DNA of 64,000 nucleotides from JAVJSU01 sp040219275 (GCA_040219275.1 JAVJSU010000070.1:42297-106296), one strand, 5' to 3'; positions 1 through 8,784 are shown, counted from the stretch's first letter. Made by a program: numbers and translations. The notes: generated by a model from the sequence alone, not told the origin.

Positions 1-135
1 TAGTGTCATTGTCTTATGTCGTGACTATAACACTTTTGAAATACTAATACCACCGTCGGTTGTTTAAGAATGTCAGCTAGTCAAGTTGAAATAAGTTAAA
101 ATAGAGTTGATGTCCGGCAATGAAGTGAGTCCCTT

Positions 136-864
136 ATGACTGAAGTAAAATCACCCTTAATTCTACTTGTTGACGATGAAGAAGTCATCATCTATACGGT
201 AGGAAATTTTCTTGAGCTATCGGGTTTTCAGGTGATGGTCGCCTATGATGGCGTTGATGCACTGGCAAAAATTAAGCAGACAAAACCTGATCTCATCGTA
301 TTAGATGTGCTGATGCCCAATATGAATGGTCGCGCACTACTTCGTGAACTTCGTAAGCAGGATAATTGGATACCTGTCATTTTATTAACCCAGATATCGG
401 GAACACCGGAGCGCATTATGGCGCTTGAAGAAGGTGCGGACGATTATCTCAATAAACCGTTTGATCCTCAAGAATTGGTGGTGCGTATACGGGCGGTGTT
501 ACGGCGGGTAGATTTAGCAAGCAAAACAAACCGTAATGTGCGTTGTTTACAGTGTAATACCCTCGTACTTGATCGTCTTGCGCGTCGCCTTCGTTTGGAT
601 GATAAGGAAATTACTGTCACCCCGAAGGCGTTCGCCATTTTGGAATACATGCTGATCCATCCTGACGAACTCATTACGCGGGAGCAACTTTTGGATATTA
701 TATGGGGATGGCAAAACATGGTGGGTGAACGTGTTGTTGACACACGTATCGCAGAATTGCGAAAAGTGCTCAATGATGACTCTACGACACCGACTTATAT
801 AGAAACCATGCCGGGACAGGGCTATCGCTTCATCGGCGAAGTGAAGGAAGCAGGTTCATGTTGA
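136..864 (+). CDS. OmpR/PhoB-family response regulator
   Basis: This is a DNA-binding response regulator of 242 residues, the normal length for the OmpR class. The receiver domain covers residues 8-124: the acidic pair is D13-D14, the phospho-acceptor is D57 in LIVLDVLMP, the switch residue is T85 and the conserved lysine is K107 in NKPFDP. The winged-helix effector domain covers about 140-236 and ends in the typical GQGYRF hairpin. The gene overlaps the downstream histidine kinase by 7 bp (positions 858-864), which implies translational coupling and makes that kinase its likely partner. The stimulus and the target genes cannot be told from the sequence. Family assignment is secure. Confidence 0.97.
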   Translation: MTEVKSPLILLVDDEEVIIYTVGNFLELSGFQVMVAYDGVDALAKIKQTKPDLIVLDVLMPNMNGRALLRELRKQDNWIPVILLTQISGTPERIMALEEGADDYLNKPFDPQELVVRIRAVLRRVDLASKTNRNVRCLQCNTLVLDRLARRLRLDDKEITVTPKAFAILEYMLIHPDELITREQLLDIIWGWQNMVGERVVDTRIAELRKVLNDDSTTPTYIETMPGQGYRFIGEVKEAGSC

Positions 865-1772
865 AAGATCGTGGGTGGGGTCTATTCATCCCCCTCGCTC
901 TGGCGTTCGCTAGTATCGCACTCATCATCCGGGTGAATTTTGGCAATGTGTTTGGTTTTGACATGCTTTTGCTGTTGCTCGGCGTGTCGTTAAGCACATT
1001 AATTTCATTAAGCATCATTTTGAGAGAGCTTATCCAACGTTTCCATGAACAAAGCATTCGCCATGTGAATCAGCAAGCGATGGAAGAACATCAACGATTC
1101 TTAAAACGGCTCGACCATGAACTCAAGAATCCATTAACGGCAATTCGGGCAGGGTTAGCGAGTTTATTATTGGTCGTAGAAGATGAGAACGTAAAAAAAA
1201 CAGTACATATCATCGAGAGTGAAGCCTCACGATTGAGTCGCCTGATTACAAATTTACGAAAGTTGGCGGAAATTGAAAATATCCCGATTGAATTCTATCC
1301 AATTAACATCGCTCAGTTTGTGGACGAAATTACGACATTACATGAACTACAATTAACACCATCCAAACGCCACTTCTCTATAGATATAAGCGATATAACG
1401 AATCATCCAATGCTAGCGGAGTTAGTGATGCAGGGTGATCAGGATTTATTGTTATTAGCTCTGCACAATGTTGTAGAGAATGCCTTTAAATATACCGAAG
1501 AGAATGCCACGATTACACTTTCTACCGGTGTAGAGGACGGACATTTAATCATCAAAATCGCCGATTCGGGAATCGGTATTCACGACGAGGAAATTAACTA
1601 TGTATGGGATGAACTGTATCGAAGCGAGGCAGTCAGTCATATACATGGTACGGGGATTGGGCTGGCATTAGTGCGAAATATCATTGAAAAACACAATGGA
1701 GATGTCTTTATTGATAGCCGATTGCACGAAGGCACAATTGTTACCCTCGTTTTGCCTATGAATAGTGCGTAG
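858..1772 (+). CDS. Membrane sensor histidine kinase
   Basis: This 304-residue kinase should phosphorylate the regulator encoded just upstream, whose stop codon overlaps its ATG. Two membrane helices (about residues 8-26 and 35-57) are joined by only a few residues, so there is no real extracellular sensor domain; it probably senses a membrane signal or works with another protein. The H-box is LDHELKNPL with phospho-acceptor H87. The ATPase domain shows an N-box (N204, N208), a G1 box DSGIG at 237-241 and a G2 box GTGIGLAL at 264-271. I see no clear HAMP domain. Being short and lacking a sensor domain is the unusual trait. Confidence 0.95.
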   Translation: MLKDRGWGLFIPLALAFASIALIIRVNFGNVFGFDMLLLLLGVSLSTLISLSIILRELIQRFHEQSIRHVNQQAMEEHQRFLKRLDHELKNPLTAIRAGLASLLLVVEDENVKKTVHIIESEASRLSRLITNLRKLAEIENIPIEFYPINIAQFVDEITTLHELQLTPSKRHFSIDISDITNHPMLAELVMQGDQDLLLLALHNVVENAFKYTEENATITLSTGVEDGHLIIKIADSGIGIHDEEINYVWDELYRSEAVSHIHGTGIGLALVRNIIEKHNGDVFIDSRLHEGTIVTLVLPMNSA

Positions 1773-1891
1773 ATCATAAAATTGTGACGGCATGTTTCAA
1801 AAGCTGAACATCATCAACAAAATTTTGTAACCGCCACGCGATAAGCTCATTAGTATCTGACTATATACATTATGACAGGAACAAAACAACG

Positions 1892-2449
1892 ATGAGCAAC
1901 ATAAAGATTAATTTGTGGGTAATTGTGGCTGTCATCGCTATGGTGGCGATTGTCTTCTTTACAGTGCAGGCGATACAACAGCAAAACTATACCGGTTCAG
2001 AAGTCACCGTCAATTCCACCGGGCTTATTAATATTCAAACTGCTTCAGATGCCCCAATTATGGTTACTGCCTCTTCTCGACGTACATTTAATGTGACTAC
2101 CAATAATGCCGATGTACGGACTATGCGCCCGACCCGTGAAGGTACAGGGAGCGCCGCACGCTATATTTCTGAAGTCGAATTTCCGGCAAGTCAGGTTGAA
2201 TTGAATGTAACGCGTGGTTCCGATGTTGACTTTGTGATTACTACTGCCGATAGCGCATCACTTGATGTAACTGTTGCCGCACGTAGTGCTGAGGATAATC
2301 GAAACTTAGTCATTATGGCAATTGTCGGCATTATCGGTTTACTGATATTCATCTCCTTCCAAACCGAACATCAAGCACTCAGCTATCTCCGTAACCAATT
2401 CTTAAGACCGGGTGGGCGGGACGGCAAAGTAGATACTGCCTCTGCCTAG
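1892..2449 (+). CDS. Small membrane protein of unknown function
   Basis: I do not recognise this 185-residue protein. It has an N-terminal membrane helix (about residues 8-27), a mainly beta, Ser/Thr/Val-rich domain predicted outside the cytoplasm (about 33-132), a second membrane helix (about 138-155) and a short basic cytoplasmic tail. The layout suggests a small extracytoplasmic beta domain held at both ends by the membrane. It lies downstream of the sensor kinase on the same strand, separated by about 120 bp, and is followed by a strong stem-loop, so it is probably its own unit or the last gene of the two-component unit. A role in envelope sensing would be a guess. Confidence 0.7.
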   Translation: MSNIKINLWVIVAVIAMVAIVFFTVQAIQQQNYTGSEVTVNSTGLINIQTASDAPIMVTASSRRTFNVTTNNADVRTMRPTREGTGSAARYISEVEFPASQVELNVTRGSDVDFVITTADSASLDVTVAARSAEDNRNLVIMAIVGIIGLLIFISFQTEHQALSYLRNQFLRPGGRDGKVDTASA

Positions 2450-2463
2450 AATTCTCCTTAAGG

Positions 2464-2510
2464 CGTATATCCACACTCTGAAACGGGAGCGTGTGGATAT
2501 ACGTCTGTTT
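2464..2510 (+). terminator. Strong stem-loop, probable terminator
   Basis: A perfect 13-bp inverted repeat (CGTATATCCACAC at 2464-2476 pairing with 2491-2503) encloses a 14-nt loop and is followed by a short T-rich stretch. It lies 15 bp after the stop of the preceding membrane-protein gene, the expected place for intrinsic termination. The T-run is weak, so RNA stabilisation is an alternative role. Confidence 0.7.
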
Positions 2511-2575
2511 ACTCCCAAATTTTGTTGAATAGCTTATAATAGAAAGAATAATATATTCAGCATTGGGGACAACTG

Positions 2576-3130
2576 ATGGCATCTCCCACCAAAATGTTTG
2601 AAGATGGGAAAAACCTGGACAAGGTGCTAATCGTAGCAATTTCCGCGATTGTTTTTGTTATCTTCATGATCGCTATTCTGTTTTTTCACTACATCTCCCT
2701 CCATTACGCCTTACTTAACGATAACAGCGAATTACTACATGATGTCGATGATCTTCAAGAAACGACTGACCAATTACAATCACAATTAGATGTGCTGTTG
2801 ACCACCCCGCCTGATGAAATTTCTTCTCAGGAACTTCGGTCATTAGATCAACAACTTGACCAGATGGGTGAAAATTTAGAAAACATTGAAGCCTCACTTG
2901 AAGAAAATGATGTAGAGGGTGCTGAAGACATTGCATGGGTAGAAGATTTAACACCCATTGACGATGCGAATGTCTATACAATTCAGAAAAACATTAACCG
3001 TACACTTTTGTTAATCACATGGTTTATTGGACTTGTTAGCTTGATTACCGCGCTCCTTCTCACTGTAACGCTACAAACGCGTAAACAAAAAAAGAAGCAA
3101 ATTCACTCACTACGTAGATTCTATAGCTAA
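2576..3130 (+). CDS. Two-TM protein with coiled coil
   Basis: This 184-residue protein is of unknown function. It has a membrane helix near residues 17-41, then an acidic, Leu/Gln-rich segment (about 46-115) with heptad-like spacing that should form a coiled coil, then a second membrane helix (about 143-166) and a short Lys/Arg-rich tail. The positive-inside rule places the coiled coil outside the membrane and both ends inside. Its membrane-domain-membrane plan resembles the protein encoded at 1892-2449, although the middle domains differ. No homologous family is recognised. Confidence 0.7.
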   Translation: MASPTKMFEDGKNLDKVLIVAISAIVFVIFMIAILFFHYISLHYALLNDNSELLHDVDDLQETTDQLQSQLDVLLTTPPDEISSQELRSLDQQLDQMGENLENIEASLEENDVEGAEDIAWVEDLTPIDDANVYTIQKNINRTLLLITWFIGLVSLITALLLTVTLQTRKQKKKQIHSLRRFYS

Positions 3131-3184
3131 ACACCTGCTATACTTAAAGAAACCAATCATTAGCAAACGAAAGTAAAAGAAACC

Positions 3185-4339
3185 ATGCGTTTTGAATTTG
3201 CGACGGCAACACGCATCATTTTTGGCAATGGCGTTTTGGCTCAAATCGGCGATTTAGTGCGGGCATCCGGCACGCGGGCACTGGTGATTACCGGAAGCAA
3301 GGCGGAGCGTGCGGCGCGTTTGATCGATCTATTAAGCACGGCGGGCATTCACACGGAAGTATATTCTGTGGCGGATGAACCGACCATTGAGGACGCACAA
3401 GCCGGTGTAAACGCCGTTCGAGGTACTCACTGCGATGTGATCGTGAGTTTCGGCGGGGGCAGTGTGCTGGATGCTGGTAAAGCCATCGCCGCGCTTGCCA
3501 CCAATGAAGGCGACCCACTGGATTATCTGGAAGTCATCGGCAAAGGTCAGCCGCTCATCAATCCACCGCTCCCGTTTATCGCTATCCCCACGACAGCCGG
3601 CACAGGCGCGGAAGTCACCCGTAACGCGGTGCTGAAATCTACGGCGCATCAGGTGAAAGTCAGTTTACGCAGTCCCTTGATGCTCCCCAAAATCGCGCTG
3701 GTCGATCCCGAATTGACCCATACCGTCCCGCCCCATATCACCGCGACGACGGGCATGGACGCGCTGACTCAGGTGCTAGAGCCGTTCGTTTCGGTGAACG
3801 CCAACCCGATCACCGATGCCTTTTGCCGTGAGGGGTTGCGATTGGCGGGGCGGTCTTTACGACGGACATTTACGCACGGCGACGATGCACATGCCCGCGA
3901 GGACATGATGCTGGTGAGCTTACTCGGTGGATTGGCGCTGGCGAATGCTAAACTCGGCGCGGTGCATGGCTTTGCCGGTCCGCTCGGCGGGATGTTCCCT
4001 GCCCCCCACGGAGCGGTGTGCGCGGCGCTACTCCCGCATGTGATGCAGGCGAATGTGACCGCCTTACGTGAGCGCGAACCGGGCAATCCCGCCTTGCAAC
4101 GCTACGATGAAATCGCCGTGTTATTGACGGGCAACCCCGCCGCCACCATCGACGATGCGCTAATGTGGATCACCGGCACGCGGGACTTGCTGAACATTCC
4201 GACGCTTGAAACCTATGGCATTTCATCAGCACATCTGCCGGACATCGTGGCGCAATCGGCAAAATCGAGCAGTATGAAGGGCAACCCGATCACGTTGACG
4301 GATGCCGAAATGACCGACATTCTCGAACAGGCGCTATAG
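3185..4339 (+). CDS. Iron-type alcohol dehydrogenase
   Basis: This 384-residue protein is a group III (Fe-type) NAD(P)-dependent alcohol dehydrogenase. Such enzymes interconvert an alcohol and an aldehyde or ketone, and the family also includes maleylacetate reductases. The dinucleotide-binding motif is FGGGSVLDAGKA (about 89-100), and IPTTAGTGAEVT (134-145) is the second family signature. Metal ligands by family position are D192, H261 and H275; the usual fourth ligand, a histidine, is Q196 in DALTQVLEPF. I recall DALTQ in a subgroup of annotated Fe-ADHs, so this may be a subfamily trait rather than inactivation. The substrate is unknown. The gene stands alone. Confidence 0.9.
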   Translation: MRFEFATATRIIFGNGVLAQIGDLVRASGTRALVITGSKAERAARLIDLLSTAGIHTEVYSVADEPTIEDAQAGVNAVRGTHCDVIVSFGGGSVLDAGKAIAALATNEGDPLDYLEVIGKGQPLINPPLPFIAIPTTAGTGAEVTRNAVLKSTAHQVKVSLRSPLMLPKIALVDPELTHTVPPHITATTGMDALTQVLEPFVSVNANPITDAFCREGLRLAGRSLRRTFTHGDDAHAREDMMLVSLLGGLALANAKLGAVHGFAGPLGGMFPAPHGAVCAALLPHVMQANVTALREREPGNPALQRYDEIAVLLTGNPAATIDDALMWITGTRDLLNIPTLETYGISSAHLPDIVAQSAKSSSMKGNPITLTDAEMTDILEQAL

Positions 4340-4410
4340 TTGGAGTTTGAAGTTAGAAGTGGGGAGTTGGAAGTAAAAGTGAACCGCCAAGACGCAGAGT
4401 GCGCCAAGTA
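4340..4410. repeat. Dispersed repeat pieces (families D and A)
   Basis: Directly after the dehydrogenase gene comes a GGAGTTTGAAGTTAGAAGT-like low-complexity string (family D), followed at 4381-4408 by GAACCGCCAAGACGCAGAG and GTGCGCCAAG (family A). The family A string recurs near 48.5 kb and 51.06 kb with only one or two changes. Confidence 0.7.
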
Positions 4411-4450
4411 TGAAAATTGCCGATTAATCAGACAAAAAGTCAAATAACAT

Positions 4451-5149
4451 TTATTCACTTGATTGTCGTTCAATGATCTTGATTGCATGTTTAATATGCG
4501 CCGTTTGTGCTTGAGACTTTAAAAGTTCTAATAACACATTCGTTGTGATTTCTTTGCTTTTCGTGTCACAGGGGATTATTTTTACCGTCTCGCCAATGTC
4601 CAGAATGTCGCGGACTTCATCAAGCGGCATGATCTTGTTATTTTCGTAAGTGACTCCAGCGATTATGTATGGTGTATTTGGTATAAGATCAATTAAAGAT
4701 TGAATTTCTTCTTTTGCACTATTTACAAAATAGTAACCTTCAGTTACTTCTTCTCTTGTTCCATCACGTCGAATAAGTACTCTGGGTATGGTAAATGTCC
4801 AGTAACTAATATCTATCAGAATAACGACACCTAAAACAGGAAAACTTAATTGATGATCGTATTTGAGAGCAATAGGCAATATGCGTTTTGGGTTTGAATC
4901 GGTACTCAGGGAAACCAAGAACAGTAGGGGATCGTTTTTCGCTTCGCTACTTAACACAACCGCAACCATTCCTGTAGCTATGTCATCAGGGTGCGTTGCA
5001 TCCTTTGATACTGTCTGATCCCATTTGTCGAAGACAAAAGGATCTGTATCACCTGCACTTGTGATAAACTCATTTCCATGAGACGTCGTGTTCGTAAAAG
5101 ATACGATGTAAACATTTGATGCTTGAACTAAGCTAGTATTGGATAACAT
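4451..5149 (-). CDS. Hypothetical protein
   Basis: I do not recognise this protein of about 232 residues. The ATG at 5149 is preferred over an upstream GTG at 5158 because AGGTG lies 6 nt before it. No signal peptide is evident; a hydrophobic beta-like stretch (PVLGVVILIDISYW) lies in the middle. The composition is mixed and the C-terminus is helical and charged. It precedes modB on the same strand by about 25 bp in the opposite order (modB ends at 5175 upstream of it), so it may be transcribed after modB, but nothing in the sequence ties it to molybdate. Function unknown. Confidence 0.6.
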   Translation of the reverse strand: MLSNTSLVQASNVYIVSFTNTTSHGNEFITSAGDTDPFVFDKWDQTVSKDATHPDDIATGMVAVVLSSEAKNDPLLFLVSLSTDSNPKRILPIALKYDHQLSFPVLGVVILIDISYWTFTIPRVLIRRDGTREEVTEGYYFVNSAKEEIQSLIDLIPNTPYIIAGVTYENNKIMPLDEVRDILDIGETVKIIPCDTKSKEITTNVLLELLKSQAQTAHIKHAIKIIERQSSE

Positions 5150-5174
5150 TAGTTTCACCTATCATCTTCTTAGT

Positions 5175-5963
5175 CTAATCAGCATCATCCCCCGCACGGC
5201 TCAACCATTGCGAGGCGAGCAGGGCGAGGAGCGCCAACCCGACCAGCAGTAAGCCCGTCGTCACTGCCGCGTCCACATCACGTTCGAGGATATTATAAAT
5301 CAGCAGAGGCATGGTCTGCGTGCGCCCCTGTAGACTGCCCGCAAACAGGATCGTCGCGCCGAATTCACCGAGCGCCCGCGCCCAGCATAACACGATCCCC
5401 GCGCCCAACGCCCGCGCAGAAAGTGGCACGGTGATCCGCAGAAACAGCGCAATATCCCCCGCGCCATCCACCCGTGCGGCATCTTCGATTTCGCGTGGCA
5501 CCCCTGCAAAGCCGATCTGCGCGGCGCGAATATAAAACGGTGCGGCGACGAAGGTCTGCGCGACGACGACGGCGGCTGTGGTAAACGGCAAAATAATATT
5601 CTGCGATTCAAGCAGAGGTCCGAATGTGCCACGTCGCCCCAACGTCAACAACAGCGCGAGTCCGGCGACGGCAGGCGGTAATACGATGGGCAATTCCACC
5701 AGCACGGAGACCAATCGCCGCCCCCGAAAGCGCCACCTTGCCAGCAGATACGCCAGCGGGGTGCCGAAAATCAGCGTCACGATCACCGTAAAAAAGGTCG
5801 TCACGAAACTCAGCGAAATCGCATCCACGACGACTTCGCCCTGCAAAGTCTGCCATGCCTGCGACTCGATTGCGCGAACAGCCAGCACCACAATCGGCAC
5901 CGTCAAAAAGAGGATGCCAACAAGCGCGAAGGCGATGAAAAGGGTGCGTTTGAGTCGGGTCAT
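5175..5963 (-). CDS. modB: Molybdate ABC transporter permease ModB
   Basis: This 262-residue permease is the membrane channel subunit for molybdate (possibly tungstate) import. It has about five or six membrane helices and a well-preserved EAA loop (EDAARVDGAGDIALFLRITVP) that should dock the ATPase. The sequence ALGEFGATILFAGSLQGRTQ is characteristic of ModB/CysT-type anion permeases. The likely partner binding protein, ModA, is encoded about 1 kb away at 6942-8219 on the same strand, with a DUF1304 gene on the opposite strand between them. No modC ATPase is in the window, so it must be encoded elsewhere or shared. Confidence 0.93.
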   Translation of the reverse strand: MTRLKRTLFIAFALVGILFLTVPIVVLAVRAIESQAWQTLQGEVVVDAISLSFVTTFFTVIVTLIFGTPLAYLLARWRFRGRRLVSVLVELPIVLPPAVAGLALLLTLGRRGTFGPLLESQNIILPFTTAAVVVAQTFVAAPFYIRAAQIGFAGVPREIEDAARVDGAGDIALFLRITVPLSARALGAGIVLCWARALGEFGATILFAGSLQGRTQTMPLLIYNILERDVDAAVTTGLLLVGLALLALLASQWLSRAGDDAD

Positions 5964-6000
5964 GATGTGTTAACCGGGTTGTGTTGAAATTTCATCATTC

Positions 6001-6136
6001 AGTTCTTTTTGTCGTAGGGATGAGCCAACGTGCTCATCCGCCCATTTTGGTGATGTAATTAATGGTCTAATCTGCCATCTGCTTCTTTTCTTTGCGTTTC
6101 TTCGCGCTCTCCGCATCTTTGCGTTATGCTTTTCTC
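6001..6136. repeat. Dispersed hairpin and family A repeat
   Basis: In the gap between modB and the DUF1304 gene, GTAGGGATGAGCCAACGTGC continues into CTCATCC to give an imperfect palindrome (about 6013-6042). The same unit occurs in inverted orientation near 45.70 kb. At 6081-6136 a CTTTGCGTTTCTTCGCGCTC string ending in GTTATGCTTTTC belongs to family A, seen also near 9.9, 29.6 and 61.8 kb. No coding capacity is apparent. Confidence 0.7.
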
Positions 6137-6191
6137 ATCGTTTGATGAACGCACCATTTCAGACACATAACCCTACCACAGAGGATCAACC

Positions 6192-6563
6192 ATGCAAGCA
6201 CTCAGCGCAATTTTTGTCGGCATCGTCGCCATCGAGCATCTGTATATTCTGGCGTTAGAAATGTTCTTATGGACGCAACCCCGCACCCGCAAAATCTTTG
6301 GCACCACCGCCGAACACGCCGAAATCATGAAAACCCTCGCGGCAAATCAGGGCTTATATAATGGCTTTCTGGCAGTTGGTTTGCTCTATGGGATTATCGC
6401 CTCGCCTGCGGATGTCGCCTTTCAATTCAAGGTGTTCTTCCTGCTCTGCGTGATCGTCGCCGGACTTTACGGTGGCGCAACCGTCAGCCCGCGCATCACG
6501 TTCGTGCAAGCCGTCCCCGCCGCGATTGCGCTGGTGATTACGCTGATTGCGGGGGTGGGGTAA
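6192..6563 (+). CDS. DUF1304 family membrane protein
   Basis: This 123-residue integral membrane protein has four predicted helices (about 2-24, 52-72, 77-97 and 102-121). The IEHLYILALEMFLW start and the NQGLYNGFLAVGLL motif are typical of DUF1304 proteins. The biochemical role of the family is not established to my knowledge. The gene is oriented against the surrounding modB and modA genes and is flanked on both sides by dispersed repeats, so it looks like an insertion between the two molybdate genes. It follows a CAGAGGATCAACC leader with a GAGG ribosome site. Confidence 0.88.
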   Translation: MQALSAIFVGIVAIEHLYILALEMFLWTQPRTRKIFGTTAEHAEIMKTLAANQGLYNGFLAVGLLYGIIASPADVAFQFKVFFLLCVIVAGLYGGATVSPRITFVQAVPAAIALVITLIAGVG

Positions 6564-6941
6564 GTATTTGATTGAATGTGTTTCACATTGTGCTGAAACC
6601 CCAATGCTAGGGTGATGTTAGAAACCCCACTGAAATGGGCTATTTTCACAAGTGTACGGGAAGAATAGCCTGCTTCAGCAGGGTTTTACACCTTGCTTAG
6701 CCAATGGGTTTCAGCCATTGGCGGTAAAGGTAAGAACTCGACCACAAAAAACCTACCCCTGAAAGCCCCCAACCCCTCTCCAAATTTTGGAGAACGACAG
6801 CCCTTAGCTGGAGTTCGGAAGGGGTGAGGTCAAAATCAAGCAACTAATGCTTATCGAGACTACCGGACAAGACTTAAATCTCCCCGCAGACTTCGTATGG
6901 GGAGGGGATTTGTTAATTATCGTTATTGCGCCCTTACAAAA
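6564..6941. repeat. Non-coding stretch of inverted repeats (family C)
   Basis: No gene is evident in these 378 bp. An imperfect inverted repeat spans 6621-6687 (GAAACCCCACTGAAATGGGC pairing with a diverged partner at 6664-6687). A smaller CCAATGG/CCATTGG palindrome is at 6701-6721. From about 6743 to 6833 there is a CCCCCAACCCCTCTCC unit (family C) that recurs near 45.56, 47.27, 60.07 and 61.68 kb. Confidence 0.65.
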
Positions 6942-8219
6942 TCAATCGCCTGTGGCGGGCGCATCACGCAGGCTGATGTTGACCACATCGAATAGCAACC
7001 GCCGAACCCCTGCTTCCGGTGAAAAAACAAGGTGTAGCTTATCATTTGAGATAGGCCAACCGTTCGCTTCATAGGCGACGATGATCGTCTGATTGCCGTG
7101 AATGGGGTCAATCTCGCCCCACGCGACGACACCCTGCCAACCATTGGCGCTCGTGGCAACCAGATACATGCTGAGATGATCGCCCGGCACATCAGCATTT
7201 AAATTGGGTTGTGCCGCGCTGATGACATCCCACAAAAGCGCACCTGTAAAGGGAATGGTGACGGTTTCATCACCATCGTTAGACGGGATTTCCAGTGTTT
7301 GTGGCGCAAAATCCTTCTGTAAACTGTTAGCCGTCAGCGACAACGGGTTAAGCACCTGCCCATCAACCAACAGTGTGCCATCCGTCGGGATCGTCACCGT
7401 ATCCGGCAATTCGGGGATTCGCACAGAGATAAAATTCCACGCGACCAGAATATCCTGCCCGGTATCACTCAGCACGAAATCAATAAACGTCTGCGCCAAT
7501 TCCGGTTGGTCGCTGTCATCGGTGATGGCGATAGGATAGGTGGCGATGGTGTTAAACGCATCCGGTATCGCCAGCATAATCACCGACTCGGCAATATCCG
7601 GCGTTACATCGGAGCGATAAACGATGCCCGCATCCGCTTCACCGAGCGCCACTTTCGCCGAAACTTGCCGCACATTCGGTTCTTCCGAGACGAGATTTTC
7701 CAGCACCGCGCTCCGATAATCTTCGCCGTAGGACTCATCGTTCGCCATGCGTTCTAACATCGTGTCGGTATAGGCACGAATGGGGACTTCTGGCGCGGCG
7801 AGGATCAAGCGCAAATCGGGATTAGCAAGGTCGCGTAGAGATTGGATATTCGCGCGATTATCCGCCGGAACGATCAACACCAGCCGATTTTTGGCAAACG
7901 TCCGCGCTGATCCGGCGATGCGTTCCCCGTCGATGGCAACTTGCATCTGTGCGTTGTTGGCGCTGGCGAAAATATCCGCCGGAGCGCCCTGTACCAATTG
8001 CGTGGCGAGCGTCGATGATCCGCCAAAGTTGAACAACACCTCAACATCGGGGAATTCCGCCTCGAATGATTCGGCAATGGCTTCGTAGGCATCGGTCAGG
8101 GAGGCGGCGGCAAACACGGTCAGTTCGCCGCTTGGTTGCGCCTGCACCAGCGCACCACTCAGAAGCAAAAATAGCGTGATGATCCACACAGATAGCGATT
8201 GTTTCACATTAGTCTTCAT
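6942..8219 (-). CDS. modA: ModA-type binding protein fused to a moco-oxidoreductase-like domain
   Basis: This 425-residue exported protein starts at the ATG at 8219, giving a clean signal peptide (about 1-28, ending ALVQAQ). Residues 31-266 form a ModA molybdate-binding domain: TVFAAASLTDA, the oxyanion-site FNFGGSSTLATQLVQGAP, and GEADAGIVYRSD. ModA proteins are normally about 250 residues. Here roughly 273-418 add a second domain with the pattern DGTLLVDGQVLNPLSLT, GALLWDVISAA, NGWQGVVAWGEIDP and LHLVFSPEAGVRR, which resembles small molybdopterin-binding oxidoreductase (SUOX/YedY-like) domains. The ATG overlaps the stop of the PadR gene by 11 nt, so the two are coupled. Modest uncertainty applies only to the second domain. 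Confidence 0.9.
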   Translation of the reverse strand: MKTNVKQSLSVWIITLFLLLSGALVQAQPSGELTVFAAASLTDAYEAIAESFEAEFPDVEVLFNFGGSSTLATQLVQGAPADIFASANNAQMQVAIDGERIAGSARTFAKNRLVLIVPADNRANIQSLRDLANPDLRLILAAPEVPIRAYTDTMLERMANDESYGEDYRSAVLENLVSEEPNVRQVSAKVALGEADAGIVYRSDVTPDIAESVIMLAIPDAFNTIATYPIAITDDSDQPELAQTFIDFVLSDTGQDILVAWNFISVRIPELPDTVTIPTDGTLLVDGQVLNPLSLTANSLQKDFAPQTLEIPSNDGDETVTIPFTGALLWDVISAAQPNLNADVPGDHLSMYLVATSANGWQGVVAWGEIDPIHGNQTIIVAYEANGWPISNDKLHLVFSPEAGVRRLLFDVVNISLRDAPATGD

Positions 8220-8760
8220 CGTCAATATCATCCAATTCTTTCGGGACAAGTTCACAACGTTCGATCCACGTCAGCACGGCATCCAATTGCGCGAGTGCCA
8301 ATTCATGCGTGAGATAATTCATGCCGAAGCCAACTTCCTCGCGGGTCGTCAGCAAACGGCTATATTCGGCGCGACAGACCGCTTTTTGACGTGCGACGAT
8401 GGGGATGGTCGGGATATTGAGCCGACGGGCAATATAAAGTCTGCTAAGAAATTCCACCCGCACGCGGCGAATACTCGCGCTCGGTTCAGGATCATGTAAC
8501 CATGCCTCAAACGCTTTTTTTCCGGCGGAAGTCAGCACATATTCGGTTCTGCTGGGCGCATTATCTGAATTCACCACGCGTCCGCTGATGAACGCTTGCT
8601 TTTCCAGCCGTTTTAGCACGGCGTAAATCTGGCTGGTGCTCATCTTCCAGACAGCCCCCAGTTCATCGGGATTCACGAACATCTCGATCAATTCGTACCC
8701 ATGACAGGCATGAATGGCGATCAAGCCAAGAATGGTTTCATCAGGCGTTAAAATTTTCAT
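8209..8760 (-). CDS. PadR-family transcriptional regulator
   Basis: This 183-residue protein has an N-terminal winged helix (about 7-90: ILGLIAIHACHGYELIE, then SQIYAVLKRLEKQAFI) typical of PadR, and a C-terminal helical dimerisation region (about 95-175). It is the first gene of a two-gene unit with modA, whose start lies inside its last codons. That arrangement suggests it controls molybdate uptake in place of the classical ModE regulator; this is inference from context. A CCTATTC-N7-GAATAGG palindrome lies 4 bp upstream of its ATG and is a good candidate autoregulatory operator. Confidence 0.92.
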   Translation of the reverse strand: MKILTPDETILGLIAIHACHGYELIEMFVNPDELGAVWKMSTSQIYAVLKRLEKQAFISGRVVNSDNAPSRTEYVLTSAGKKAFEAWLHDPEPSASIRRVRVEFLSRLYIARRLNIPTIPIVARQKAVCRAEYSRLLTTREEVGFGMNYLTHELALAQLDAVLTWIERCELVPKELDDIDDED

Positions 8761-8763
8761 ACC

Positions 8764-8784
8764 CCTATTCTATCATGGAATAGG
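8764..8784. promoter_or_regulatory. Candidate PadR operator palindrome
   Basis: CCTATTC (8764-8770) and GAATAGG (8778-8784) form a perfect 7-bp inverted repeat with a 7-nt spacer, immediately upstream of the PadR start codon. PadR regulators commonly bind dyads in their own promoters. Binding itself is inferred. Confidence 0.55.
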
